Positions 45,356-54,105 are shown, numbered from the stretch's first letter. The stretch is DNA of 55,922 bases from Criibacterium bergeronii (GCF_001693775.2 NZ_MBEW02000010.1:1-55922); one strand, 5' to 3'. The notes: a model not told the origin generated them from the letters alone. A program made the numbers and translations.

Positions 45356-45415
45356 ATGGGTATGTTTTCTATATTTGTTATTGAGAGATTTCATTATCAA
45401 CCAAACCAAAAATAA
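45356..45415 (+). CDS. erm leader peptide 2
   Basis: AAAGGAGG precedes a 19-codon frame encoding MGMFSIFVIERFHYQPNQK, the second erm(A) leader with the stalling motif IFVI. It lies directly before the hairpin that hides the erm start. Confidence 0.9.
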   Translation: MGMFSIFVIERFHYQPNQK

Positions 45416-45417
45416 TT

Positions 45418-45481
45418 GGTTATAATGAGCTCTTAAGATTAGTTCATTATAACCGGCAAGGAGAAGGTTATAATGAAACAG
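45418..45481 (+). promoter_or_regulatory. erm translational attenuator
   Basis: The motif GGTTATAATGA occurs at 45418 and again at 45466, where it includes the erm ATG (45473). Between them TTCATTATAACC (45443-45454) can pair with either. Pairing with the second copy traps the erm ribosome-binding site AAGGAG (45458-45463). A ribosome stalled on leader 2 would free it. Confidence 0.88.
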
Positions 45482-46204
45482 AAAAACCCGAAAAATACGC
45501 AAAATTTCATTACATCTAAAAAGCATGTAAAGGAAATATTAAAATATACGAATATCAATAAACAAGATAAAATAATAGAAATTGGGTCAGGAAAAGGACA
45601 TTTTACCAAGGAACTTGTGGAAATGAGTCAACGGGTGAATGCTATAGAGATTGATGAAGGTTTATGTCATGCCACGAAAAAAGCAGTTGAACCTTTTCAG
45701 AATATAAAAGTTATTCATGAGGATATTTTGAAGTTTAGCTTTCCTAAAAATACAGACTATAAAATATTTGGTAATATTCCCTACAATATTAGTACTGATA
45801 TTGTAAAAAAGATTGCTTTTGATAGTCAAGCGAAATATAGCTACCTTATTGTAGAGAGGGGATTTGCTAAAAGGTTGCAAAATACCCAACGAGCTTTAGG
45901 TTTGCTGTTAATGGTGGAAATGGATATAAAAATTCTTAAAAAAGTGCCACGAGCATATTTTCACCCTAAGCCTAATGTAGATTCTGTATTGATTGTACTT
46001 GAAAGGCATAAACCATTTATTTTAAAGAAGGACTACAAAAAGTATAGATTTTTCGTTTATAAATGGGTAAACAGGGAATATCATGTTCTTTTTACTAAAA
46101 ATCAATTAAGACAGGTGCTGAAGCATGCGAATGTTACTGATCTTGATAAATTATCCAATGAACAATTTTTGTCTGTTTTCAATAGTTACAAATTATTTCA
46201 ATAA
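45473..46204 (+). CDS. erm(A): 23S rRNA adenine-N6 methyltransferase Erm(A), TR type
   Basis: A 243-residue rRNA methylase. Motif [10 protein letters not shown] is at residues 36-44 and the catalytic NIPY at 101-104. The C-terminal region ends FNSYKLFQ. Compared from memory it is much closer to Erm(A) than to Erm(B) or Erm(C), and the [20 protein letters not shown] start fits the erm(TR) subgroup of streptococci and anaerobes. It dimethylates A2058 of 23S rRNA and gives macrolide-lincosamide-streptogramin B resistance. Expression is inducible through the two leaders. Confidence 0.93.
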   Translation: MKQKNPKNTQNFITSKKHVKEILKYTNINKQDKIIEIGSGKGHFTKELVEMSQRVNAIEIDEGLCHATKKAVEPFQNIKVIHEDILKFSFPKNTDYKIFGNIPYNISTDIVKKIAFDSQAKYSYLIVERGFAKRLQNTQRALGLLLMVEMDIKILKKVPRAYFHPKPNVDSVLIVLERHKPFILKKDYKKYRFFVYKWVNREYHVLFTKNQLRQVLKHANVTDLDKLSNEQFLSVFNSYKLFQ

Positions 46205-46213
46205 ATTAAAAAT

Positions 46214-46255
46214 AATTAAGCGTTCTCTAACTTTAAGAGAACGCTTAATCTTATT
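46214..46255 (+). terminator. Terminator after erm
   Basis: TTAAGCGTTCTCT (46216-46228) and AGAGAACGCTTAA (46236-46248) form a perfect 13-base stem with a T-rich tail, 12 bases after the erm stop. Confidence 0.85.
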
Positions 46256-46420
46256 ACATTGAAAAATACATTCTATTATTTTCAATTATTATGATATAAC
46301 ATAACTATCATTTTACTTATTTGCATATTTGCACGAAAATATAGTTATCGACGACTATTCTGATAATAGCAACTAATATAGTCAATGATAACTCAAAATT
46401 TATTGATATAGTAGGTATAT

Positions 46421-46945
46421 GTGCAACTAATTAGGGAAGATTTTAGCTTGCCATTTCTGAAACAGCTAAAACAAGTATTGCGTAAAGAATGCGCCAGTCT
46501 TCCCATGGACTTAAAATGCTTGCTTGGGGCACACATAAAACCCCTTGAACAATCTATTGACAGAGTTGAAGGACTGTCGGAGATTCTAAGACGAAGTAAT
46601 CCTAAAATGGCCCTATGCCATACTGATATTCATAATTGGAACTTGATGCAACGGGATGAGCAGTTAGTTCTAATTGACTGGGAAGGCTTGAAATTGGCTC
46701 CAGTAAAAGCTGATCTCATGTTTTTTGTTGATAAGCCATATTATGATGTATTTATGAACATATACCTGAAATTACACAAAGATTTTTTAATCAATACGGA
46801 TGCTTTGTTATTCTATCATATTAGACGTAAACTAGAAGATATATGGGAGTTTATTGAACAACTTTTATATGACAATCAAGAGGATAAGGAAAGAAATGAA
46901 ACTATAAAAGTTCTTGATGGTGAACTGAATAACTTAGTGTTTTGA
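46421..46945 (+). pseudogene. N-terminally truncated aminoglycoside phosphotransferase-like gene
   Basis: A 174-residue frame with a GTG start. The kinase catalytic loop ALCHTDIHNWNLMQ (H-x-D-x4-N) and the metal-binding LIDWEG are present near residues 65 and 85, as in APH/spectinomycin-phosphotransferase-like enzymes. The ATP-binding N-lobe is missing, and the region before 46421 has no matching frame. It is most likely an inactive remnant of the type found next to erm(TR); the APH(9) link is from recall. Confidence 0.7.
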
Positions 46946-46990
46946 AAAAAGAATAACGTATTATTAAGCTAAATAATATTGGAGAAGAAA

Positions 46991-47380
46991 ATGAATAAAC
47001 AAGAATTATATCAAATTGCTTTCAGTATAATTAATCATAAAAAGTTACGGAACTTTGGAACTTCAGGGCATGTTGCGTGCGCGTTGGAGACAAATAGCGG
47101 TAACATCTTTACAGGAATATGCATTGACTTGCCCTGTTCTATTGGCTTATGCGCTGAACAGTCAGCTATTGCTGAAATGGTAAAGAACAATGAAACTGCA
47201 ATCAAAAGGATTATCGCTGTATTTGAAGATGGGAGTATACTTCCACCATGTGGAAGGTGCAGAGAGTTTATTGCACAGATAGATAATCAAAATATAGAGA
47301 CCCAAATTGTATTACCTGAAATGGAAGAAGTGTTGCTGAAAGATTTATTACCAGAAAGGTGGGATGGCAAATGGAACTGA
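46991..47380 (+). CDS. Cytidine/blasticidin-S deaminase-like protein
   Basis: A protein of about 129 residues with the zinc deaminase motifs CAEQSA (about residue 54) and PPCGRCREF (about 86). Cys in place of His in the first motif is typical of cytidine deaminase and blasticidin S deaminase. GGAGAAG fits the ATG at 46991; the TTG at 46979 is too far upstream. It overlaps the next gene by 10 bases. It may be salvage or nucleoside-drug detoxification cargo linked to erm(TR). Confidence 0.8.
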   Translation: MNKQELYQIAFSIINHKKLRNFGTSGHVACALETNSGNIFTGICIDLPCSIGLCAEQSAIAEMVKNNETAIKRIIAVFEDGSILPPCGRCREFIAQIDNQNIETQIVLPEMEEVLLKDLLPERWDGKWN

Positions 47381-48063
47381 AAAAGATAACTAGCAGGGTC
47401 TTTTATTATCCACATCAACCAGAAACTGATAGGCCTATGTTGGCATACTTAAATGGAGACAAAATTGCACTTGCCATTGATGCAGGAAATTCAGCAGACC
47501 ATGTTGATGAATTTTATAAATCCCTAGAAATCGAGGACCTAAAGAAGCCAGATTTTACTGTCATCACTCATTGGCACTGGGACCATACCTTTGGAATGCA
47601 TAAAATTCACGGATTGTCCATTGCACACCATAAAACCAACGAGTTTTTGAAACAGGAAAGAGCCAAACTATCTGACAGTGCATATATAAAATTTTTGATA
47701 AATGATGATGAGTGCCTAGCTAGAGAATATGTAGATAATAAAAGAATTATTGCCGTTCTATCGGATATCCAATTTGAAAAAGAGCTTACCCTTAATCTCG
47801 GTGGAATAACCGCAATGATTTTTCATACGGTTTCACCCCATTCGGAAGATACGGTGCTTATCTATATTCCTGAGGAAAAAATATTGTTCTTGGGAGATTC
47901 AACAAGCGAGGATTTCTACAATGATGGGTATATGGATAAAGAAAAATTAATGTCATTAACAAATTTGATAGAAAGTTTCGACTGTAAGTATTGTATTTTA
48001 AGTCATGCAGAGCCTCTAACTAAATCAGATTTATTAGATTACTTAAAATCCATTCTAAAATAA
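47371..48063 (+). CDS. Metallo-beta-lactamase-fold hydrolase
   Basis: A protein of about 230 residues. The motif THWHWDHTFGMH (about residues 66-77) gives the H-x-H-x-D-H zinc site; further ligands are in HSEDTVLIYI, LGDSTSED and the final LSHAEPL. Substrate is unknown; the fold alone does not indicate antibiotic hydrolysis. AGGTGG before the ATG at 47371 and overlap with the deaminase gene indicate one transcript. Confidence 0.82.
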   Translation: MELKKITSRVFYYPHQPETDRPMLAYLNGDKIALAIDAGNSADHVDEFYKSLEIEDLKKPDFTVITHWHWDHTFGMHKIHGLSIAHHKTNEFLKQERAKLSDSAYIKFLINDDECLAREYVDNKRIIAVLSDIQFEKELTLNLGGITAMIFHTVSPHSEDTVLIYIPEEKILFLGDSTSEDFYNDGYMDKEKLMSLTNLIESFDCKYCILSHAEPLTKSDLLDYLKSILK

Positions 48064-48180
48064 TAATCCATGAGGTGTATTGATATGTTCCCGTCTACCG
48101 ATAGCCCCAAAAACGCAGTGGATATGTTCCCGAGAACGGACACACTCAAATGACATTCATTCTATCCTCTCAAGCCATGT
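48064..48180 (+). repeat. Two copies of an rlmD(rumA)-like 3'-end motif
   Basis: One frame reads IDMFPSTDSPKNAVDMFPRT, then DTLK and a stop. The peptide VDMFPRT is the C-terminal signature of RlmD/RumA-type 23S rRNA uridine methylases, a known target gene for mobile elements. The two copies (48079-48102 and 48118-48141) are 39 bases apart in register. They may be the scar of two element ends or an attachment-site duplication. No other part of that gene is present. Confidence 0.55.
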
Positions 48181-48242
48181 TGTAATATGGGCAGACAAAA
48201 AAATAGAAGCGACAAAACAAGTTGTATTAAAACACTAAGCTG

Positions 48243-48277
48243 AAAAACGATTAGAAAAAATCTAGTCGTTTTTTTAT
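48243..48277 (+). terminator. Terminator before mobilization module
   Basis: AAAAACGATTAGA and TCTAGTCGTTTTT form a stem with one mismatch, followed by TTTTATTTT. It separates the erm block from the MobL module. Confidence 0.75.
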
Positions 48278-48295
48278 TTTAAGGAAGGAAATATT

Positions 48296-48610
48296 ATGAC
48301 AAGTAAAAGATTAAGTATTGAAGAACAGATCGAAAAGAAAGAAGAAAGCATCAAGCAATTACAAAATCAGAAAAGACAGTTGAAGAAAAAACTTAATGAA
48401 CAAGAAAGAAAAGCAAGAAACAAAAGACTTATAGAAAAAGGAGCGGTGTTTGAAAGTATTTTTGAAGAAAGTACTGATTTAACAAAAGATGAATTTTATA
48501 AGTTAATAAAAATGTTAAATGATGAAGAAATAAGATTAAACATAATGGAAATTTTAGAAGAAAGAATAGATGATAATGTAGAAAAATCATCTAAAGATGA
48601 AATAACATAA
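48296..48610 (+). CDS. Small coiled-coil mobilization protein (DUF3847-like)
   Basis: A 104-residue protein with a strongly charged coiled coil (IEEQIEKKEESIKQLQNQKR, QLKKKLNEQERKARNKRLIE), then ESIFEESTDLTKDEFYKLIK. Such proteins accompany MobA/MobL relaxases of Gram-positive elements. It lies directly upstream of the oriT-like region and relaxase. The ribosome-binding site AAGGAAGG is close to the ATG. Confidence 0.7.
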   Translation: MTSKRLSIEEQIEKKEESIKQLQNQKRQLKKKLNEQERKARNKRLIEKGAVFESIFEESTDLTKDEFYKLIKMLNDEEIRLNIMEILEERIDDNVEKSSKDEIT

Positions 48611-48757
48611 TTGTCCCTTGGTTACAAGGGCGCAATTATACACCCTAAAGGGTGCTTGCGTCCTGCGGAGCCAAACCCTTGCAGGGAGCAACAACCATTC
48701 GCTTTTTAAAAGTCAAGGGTAAATAAACTCGCTAACGCTCGCCCTTGACTTTTAAAA
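48611..48757 (+). other. Candidate oriT region of MobL module
   Basis: A cluster of inverted repeats precedes the relaxase: CCCTTG/CAAGGG (48615-48630), CACCCT/AGGGTG (48641-48654) followed by CTTGCGTCCTGCGG, and a perfect 16-base pair TTTTAAAAGTCAAGGG (48704-48719) / CCCTTGACTTTTAAAA (48742-48757). This density and the position between accessory protein and MobA/MobL relaxase point to oriT. The GTGCTTGCGTCCTGCG stretch is the best nick-site guess. Confidence 0.65.
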
Positions 48758-48778
48758 TTTGAAATGAACAAAACAATT

Positions 48779-48827
48779 AAGCCGACATACTGAAACAACA
48801 AAAATTAATTCAGTAGTCGGCTTTTTC
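48779..48827 (+). terminator. Hairpin before relaxase gene
   Basis: AAGCCGACATACTGAA and TTCAGTAGTCGGCTTTTT form a near-perfect stem with a T run, about 95 bases before the relaxase start. Confidence 0.75.
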
Positions 48828-48923
48828 TATTCTATCATTTCAAAACGCTCATTCAGAAAGTGGATATAGAAAATCTATTAAGCCTCCACCTAAAACAACA
48901 AAAAAAGAAAGGAAGTGATAAAA

Positions 48924-50564
48924 ATGGCAGACAGTTTTCATTTTTCAGTAAACATAATATCAAGAGGAAAAGGAAAAAGTGCAGTAGCAAGTGCAGCATA
49001 TATAAGTGGAGAAAAAATAAAAAATGAATGGGACGGAGTAACCCATGACTATACAAGAAAAGAAAAAGTATTAGTAAAAAATATAATATTGCCTGATCAT
49101 ATACCAAAAGAATTTAATGATAGGTCTACCTTATGGAATAAAGTAGAAATGGCAGAAAAAAATTCTAATGCACAACTAGCAAGACAATTCATAATAGGAC
49201 TACCAAAAGAATTATCTTTAAGTGAAAATAAAAACCTAGTCGAAAGATTTATAAAAGAAAATCTAACATCACAAGGAATGATAGTAGATTATGCAATTCA
49301 TGATGAGAGTCAAGATAAAAATGGAAATATCCATTGTCATATAATGACCATAATGCGACCCATAAACGAAAAAGGAGAGTTCTTAGCAAAGTCAAAAAAA
49401 GAATATATCCTAGATGAAAAAGGAGAAAAAGTATTAAACAAAAATGGAAAACCTAAGACAAGAAAAGTAGAACTAACAAGCTGGAATGATAAAGGCAATG
49501 TAGAAAAATGGAGAGAAAATTTTTCAGACCTTTGCAATGAATATCTAGCAAAAAACAAGATAGAAAAAAGAGTAGACCATAGGAGTTTTAAAAGACAAAA
49601 TTCAGATTATCTACCGACAATCCATTTAGGATCAGCAGCATGTGCAATGGAAAGAAAGGGAATAGAAACTGACAAGGGAAACTATAATAGAGAAATAAGA
49701 AAATATAACGAACTTGTAAAAACAATAAAAGAAGAGATAAAAACATTAAAGGGTTGGATAGGAAATTTATTAGATAACCTAACTACTGCTTATGAAAAAT
49801 TTAAGGATATAGAAAGAGATAAGGTAATAGACAACCCTAAACTTTTCAATCTAACAAATTATCTATTAACTTATTCAGAAATTCAAAAAGAAAAAAGTAA
49901 ATATCTAAAAGGATATGCTAAAACCAATAAAGAAAAGTATGACTTTAAAAAGCTAACGAGTGCATATAGTTATTTAAGAAAAAATAATATAGAAACCATA
50001 GGTCAGTTACAAACAAAAATAGAAAGCTTAAAGTCCAATAGTTACAAACTAAATAAAAAAGCAAAGACAATTCATAAAGAAATGGAAGATGTAGAAAAGA
50101 AAATTCTATACTATGAAATATACAAAGCCAAAAAAGGAGTTTATGAAGAATATCAAAAGAAAAACATATTCACCAAAGACGCATTCTATAATAAACATAA
50201 GAAAGATATAGACCAATATAAAGTAGTAAGCGAGAAATTAAAAAAACTCCTATCAGATAAGGAAAAACTAAGTCCTAAAAAGTGGAATGAAGAAAAAAAT
50301 CTTTTAATGGGAAAGCTTGAAGAAATAAATAAAGAAAAAGACAAAATAAAAGATGAATACCAGGAAATTAATCATATAAAATATTCAGTAGATTTTGTAA
50401 ACAAAGAACTTGGCATAGATTTATCCATAGAAATAGATAAGTTAATAAAACAAGGTGAAAAACCAAGTGTAATAGCACAAATTAAAAAATTCCAAGACCA
50501 AGTTAATAAAGATAATGAATACAGAGAAATGATGAAAAACAAGAAAATGGATCAAGAAAGATAA
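48924..50564 (+). CDS. MobA/MobL-family relaxase (MOBQ type)
   Basis: A 546-residue protein starting MADSFHFSVNIISRGKGKSA with VASAAYISGEKI, and the three-His motif GNIHCHIMTIMRP near residue 135. These are hallmarks of MobA/MobL relaxases. The C-terminal 300 residues are Lys/Glu-rich and helical. AAAGGAAG supports the ATG at 48924 over the GTG at 48915. It nicks the oriT-like region just upstream and needs a helper pore; a PcfB-like protein follows. Confidence 0.9.
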   Translation: MADSFHFSVNIISRGKGKSAVASAAYISGEKIKNEWDGVTHDYTRKEKVLVKNIILPDHIPKEFNDRSTLWNKVEMAEKNSNAQLARQFIIGLPKELSLSENKNLVERFIKENLTSQGMIVDYAIHDESQDKNGNIHCHIMTIMRPINEKGEFLAKSKKEYILDEKGEKVLNKNGKPKTRKVELTSWNDKGNVEKWRENFSDLCNEYLAKNKIEKRVDHRSFKRQNSDYLPTIHLGSAACAMERKGIETDKGNYNREIRKYNELVKTIKEEIKTLKGWIGNLLDNLTTAYEKFKDIERDKVIDNPKLFNLTNYLLTYSEIQKEKSKYLKGYAKTNKEKYDFKKLTSAYSYLRKNNIETIGQLQTKIESLKSNSYKLNKKAKTIHKEMEDVEKKILYYEIYKAKKGVYEEYQKKNIFTKDAFYNKHKKDIDQYKVVSEKLKKLLSDKEKLSPKKWNEEKNLLMGKLEEINKEKDKIKDEYQEINHIKYSVDFVNKELGIDLSIEIDKLIKQGEKPSVIAQIKKFQDQVNKDNEYREMMKNKKMDQER

Positions 50565-50637
50565 GACCTGGTAAAAATATCTTATCCAAGCTATAATATG
50601 ACCAAACAACTAAAGGTAGATCTAGGAGGTAATAGAG

Positions 50638-50811
50638 ATGAATAAAAGGCAAGAGCTAATAGATGAACTCATAAAAGCAAATGAAGATGGAACATACAAA
50701 ACATATAAAAGCACAGAAGAAATAAAAGCAATGAACAATGAAGAAATACAGATTATATATTCCAACATGAAAAACTATCTATCAGACAAAAGAACACACA
50801 TAAACTACTAA
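50638..50811 (+). CDS. Small conserved-looking protein
   Basis: A 57-residue protein (MNKRQELIDELIKANEDGTY...) with a strong AGGAGG before the ATG. It sits between relaxase and PcfB-like gene on the same strand. Charged and helical, without recognised motifs; function unknown. Confidence 0.6.
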   Translation: MNKRQELIDELIKANEDGTYKTYKSTEEIKAMNNEEIQIIYSNMKNYLSDKRTHINY

Positions 50812-50994
50812 AGGTGGAAAAGCAAAATAAGAGCATAAAAACAAGAAAAGGTACAAATACCTAAGTAAGCTATAAAAACATCTAAATAAAGCATTCCACC
50901 ACCAAGAACAATAAAATAAAAACAATCAAAGGGAAGTATAGAAAAATTAAAGCCTATACTTCCCTTTTTTTAATTCAAACAAAGGAGAGAAAAC

Positions 50995-51522
50995 ATGATA
51001 AACGAAGAAATAAGCAAAGAAGCAGGTCAAGCAGCACAAACCATAATAACATACACAATAAAGGCAGCAAAAGAATCAATCAACTTAGAAAAAGAAATAA
51101 GAAAAAAGATGAATGAAACTTTAGAAAAAGCAAACGGAAACCTCAAAAGTCTTATGGGCGATGAAATAAAAATAAAAGACCTATATAAAAAAGGACAACT
51201 AGAAAATATAAGCATAGATCAAAGCGACCTCAAAGACTTAAAAAAAGAACTAAACAAACTTGGAGTAAGTTTTTCAGTAATGAAAAACAAAGAAACCCAA
51301 AACTATGAAATATTCTTCCAAGCCAAAGACATAAAAGTAATGGAATATGCCTTTAAGCAAGTCATAGCCAAAGAAAATAAAAAAGAAAAAGAAAGTATCC
51401 TAAAACAAATAAAGAAATATAAAGACCTATCCAAGAACAAGGATAAGACAAAAGAAAAAGTCAAAAGAAAAGTAAAAGAAAAAGTAAAACCAAGCAAAAA
51501 AGATATGACCAGAGAAATCTAA
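50995..51522 (+). CDS. PcfB-family (DUF3801) protein, low-GC copy
   Basis: A 175-residue protein. Its N-terminus EEISKEAGQAAQTIITYTIK is followed by the PcfB-type domain (ISIDQSDLKDLKKELNKLGV, FSVMKNKETQNYEIFFQAKD) and a Lys-rich tail ending KKDMTREI. AAAGGAGAG precedes the ATG. Compare the element C homologue at 34774-35247. No VirD4 gene follows here; the coupling protein is missing from this module or supplied by the host ICE. Confidence 0.8.
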   Translation: MINEEISKEAGQAAQTIITYTIKAAKESINLEKEIRKKMNETLEKANGNLKSLMGDEIKIKDLYKKGQLENISIDQSDLKDLKKELNKLGVSFSVMKNKETQNYEIFFQAKDIKVMEYAFKQVIAKENKKEKESILKQIKKYKDLSKNKDKTKEKVKRKVKEKVKPSKKDMTREI

Positions 51523-51624
51523 GGGAGTAACGTAAAGTTACACCCTTAAATAACCATAATAACAAGACTTCCGAAAAGCAGAAGTCCAGAATTTCGATTA
51601 TCGAAAATCAAGAAAGGAGCAGAT

Positions 51625-51797
51625 ATGGTAACAAACAAAAGATATTATTGGATAAAATTGAAAGAAGAATTTTTCACAGATAAAATAAACAGAGGACATT
51701 GTCCTTAATGAGTCCAACCCATGTCCGACAAGAGATAGAGATAGAGAAAGATATAGAGTTAGATAAAGAGAGAGAGGGAGAGATAGAAAAGATTTAA
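51625..51797 (+). pseudogene. Internally deleted replication gene
   Basis: AAAGGAG at 51613 and the ATG at 51625 begin MVTNKRYYWIKLKEEFFTDK, the N-terminus of a replisome-organizer protein like that at 8102, but the frame stops at 51706. A following frame (51708-51797) reads MSPTHVRQEIEIEKDIELDK, the repetitive linker of the same protein family. The domain in between and the C-terminus are gone. The GAGATA-type repeats probably caused the deletion. The interval to 51930 holds nothing else. Confidence 0.75.
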
Positions 51798-51930
51798 CAT
51801 TTTTGGTATAATTATAGAAATTAGACTTTGAAAATATGATGGAGAATTAGCTTACATTCTGTAAGCTAAATGAAATAAAGAGAAAATGGCTACAAGTTGT
51901 AGCCCCAAAAATATATAGGAGGTGAATTTT

Positions 51931-52935
51931 GTGGCAGAACAAAACAAGGAAATTGTAGTTATAGATGAAACTACAATTAAAAGTAAGATTTACTATATAC
52001 GAAATCAAAAGGTTATGCTTGATTTTGAGCTTGCTGAAATATATGGGTATGAAACAAGAGCTTTTAATCAACAGGTAAAAAGAAATAATGAAAAATTTGA
52101 TGATGATTTTATGTTCCAATTAACCGATGAAGAAGTATATGAACTTTCAAGATCACAAAATGTGACCTTGAAGAGAGGAACAGGTAGAGGAAGTAATATA
52201 AAGTATAATCCATATGCCTTTACAGAACAGGGAATATATATGCTCATGACTGTATTGAGGGGAGAACTTGCAGTTAAACAGAGCAAGGCTTTAATACGAA
52301 TGTTTAAGCAAATGAAAGACTTTATTATTGAAAATCAAGATTTTATCGGTTCAAAAGAATTAGTACAAATTGCCATTCAAACCAACCAAAACACAAAAGA
52401 TATTGCAGTAATAAAATCTCAAATGGCTACTAAAGAAGATTTGAAAAAGGTAATGGACAATTTTATAGACCCGGAAACATATAAACATTTCCTCTTGATG
52501 AATGGAGATAAGATAGAAGCTGATGTTGCCTATACAAAAATATATAAATCAGCAAAGAAAAGCATTTATGTAATAGATAACTATATCGGACTTAAAACAT
52601 TAGAACTTTTAAGAGCTGCAAGAGATAAGACTCAAATCGTAGTCTTTAGTGATAATGTCAAGAACAAGGATATGCTTACAAAAAACATCTTAGATGATTT
52701 TAGAAAAGACTATCCTAATATAGACCTGAAACTGAAGATAGCAGGTAAAAAATATCACGATAGATATATAGCAATAGACTTTGGAACAGAAAATGAAGCC
52801 TTTTATCTTTGCGGAGCTTCGTCAAAGGATGCGGGAAATAAAATATCAAGTATTACCAAGATAGAAGAATCTTCTAAAGATATGTACCATGATATGTTTA
52901 GTAAGATGTTAAATAATAAAGACTTAAAAATTTAA
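51931..52935 (+). CDS. ORF6N-domain protein with PLD-like C-terminus
   Basis: A protein of about 334 residues. The N-terminal 100 residues (IYYIRNQKVMLDFELAEIYG, FDDDFMFQLTDEEVYELSRS) are an ORF6N DNA-binding domain, as in phage antirepressor-type proteins. The C-terminal half (VIDNYIGLKTLELLRAARDK, KKYHDRYIAIDFGTENEAFY) resembles a phospholipase-D-like or nuclease fold with an HDR motif near residue 272. AGGAGG supports the GTG at 51931. It is known from anaerobe mobile elements, role unknown. Confidence 0.75.
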   Translation: MAEQNKEIVVIDETTIKSKIYYIRNQKVMLDFELAEIYGYETRAFNQQVKRNNEKFDDDFMFQLTDEEVYELSRSQNVTLKRGTGRGSNIKYNPYAFTEQGIYMLMTVLRGELAVKQSKALIRMFKQMKDFIIENQDFIGSKELVQIAIQTNQNTKDIAVIKSQMATKEDLKKVMDNFIDPETYKHFLLMNGDKIEADVAYTKIYKSAKKSIYVIDNYIGLKTLELLRAARDKTQIVVFSDNVKNKDMLTKNILDDFRKDYPNIDLKLKIAGKKYHDRYIAIDFGTENEAFYLCGASSKDAGNKISSITKIEESSKDMYHDMFSKMLNNKDLKI

Positions 52936-53022
52936 TATATAATTATGTTAAATCATAACAATACGCAAGGCGGTAGAAGTAAAAACTATCGTCTTTTTTT
53001 ATTTGAAGAAAGGTAGGAGAGC

Positions 53023-53724
53023 ATGGCAGATAAAAGAATGTTTTCACTAAAGATAGTGGATAGCGACTTATTTTTGGATATGCCACTAAGTAGTCAATGC
53101 CTGTATTTTCATCTATCAATGAGGGCAGATGATGATGGTTTTGTAAATAATCCTAAGAAGATCATCAAAATTATCGGAGCTAATGAAGATGACCTGAAAA
53201 TACTTATTGCCAAAGGCTTTGTAATAGTCTTTGATCAGGGAATTATCGTCATTACTCATTGGAAGATAAATAACTTTATTAGAAAAGACAGATATAAGCC
53301 AACAATGTATATAGAGCAGAAACAGCAGCTTTATCAAACGGAAAATGGAGCATATATTTCAGAAGAAAAAGTTGGTTGTCATCTGGTTAACCAAAGGTTG
53401 TCAAGTGGTCAACCCAGTATAGGTAAGGGTAGATTAGATAAGGTTAGTATAGATAAGGGGAGAGAAGAACAGTCCACCCCCATCTTTTATGGAGAATTCA
53501 AAAATGTAAGGTTAAGCAAAGAAGAATATAAAAATCTAAAAGAAAAACTAAACTCACACACAGAAATAATGATAAATAAACTATCAAGATACATGGAAAG
53601 CAGTGGTAAGACCTATCAAAACCACTATGCGACAATCTTAAAATGGTATGAAGAAGACAAAGAAAAACTAAGACATCAAGGAGGGAATAAAAAAATGAAC
53701 TATGAAGTAGGCGAATCTTTATAG
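53023..53724 (+). CDS. Replication protein (replisome-organizer/DnaD-like)
   Basis: A 233-residue protein. The N-terminal 90 residues (ADKRMFSLKIVDSDLFLDMP, YFHLSMRADDDGFVNNPKKI) are typical of phage-type replication initiators. The C-terminus (LSRYMESSGKTYQNHYATIL, NYEVGESL) matches the end of the element B protein at 8102, including the final GESL. No DnaC-like gene follows, unlike in B, so this module may use host loaders. AGGTAGGAG precedes the ATG. Confidence 0.8.
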   Translation: MADKRMFSLKIVDSDLFLDMPLSSQCLYFHLSMRADDDGFVNNPKKIIKIIGANEDDLKILIAKGFVIVFDQGIIVITHWKINNFIRKDRYKPTMYIEQKQQLYQTENGAYISEEKVGCHLVNQRLSSGQPSIGKGRLDKVSIDKGREEQSTPIFYGEFKNVRLSKEEYKNLKEKLNSHTEIMINKLSRYMESSGKTYQNHYATILKWYEEDKEKLRHQGGNKKMNYEVGESL

Positions 53725-53819
53725 ATAAAAAGAGGTGGAAAGGCATTATTAAAGACTTTAAGTCTAAAAAGGTATAAAAGTATGCCAGAGATAATAAAAA
53801 GATAAATATGACACTTAAA

Positions 53820-53857
53820 AGGCGATTAGAAAATTAAAAATCTAATCGCCTTTTTTT
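53820..53857 (+). terminator. Terminator after replication gene
   Basis: AGGCGATTAGA (53820-53830) and TCTAATCGCCT (53841-53851), perfect 11-base arms, followed by seven Ts. Confidence 0.88.
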
Positions 53858-53877
53858 ATTGCATGAAAGGATAAGTT

Positions 53878-54102
53878 ATGACAAAAAGACAAACAAAATA
53901 CATTGTAAAAAGAAATTATGATAATAGAAGAACAGATACAGACGCTTTTCTAAGACTAATAAAAAAATCAAGCAAATTAAACAAGACCAATGAAATTGAG
54001 TATAGCAAATATAATATTGATAGTAATAAAAAAGAGTGCTATAATAAAAATAGTTTTAGAGAAAGTTGTGTTATTTCTGAAAACTCAAACAAGGAGGAAT
54101 AG
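53878..54102 (+). CDS. Small basic protein before recombinase
   Basis: A 74-residue Lys/Asn-rich protein (MTKRQTKYIVKRNYDNRRTD...) ending 3 bases before the recombinase start. Its position corresponds to TnpW in elements B and C, but the sequence shows no TnpW features. The ribosome-binding site AAAGGATAAG is fair. Function unknown. Confidence 0.6.
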   Translation: MTKRQTKYIVKRNYDNRRTDTDAFLRLIKKSSKLNKTNEIEYSKYNIDSNKKECYNKNSFRESCVISENSNKEE

Positions 54103-54105
54103 GAA

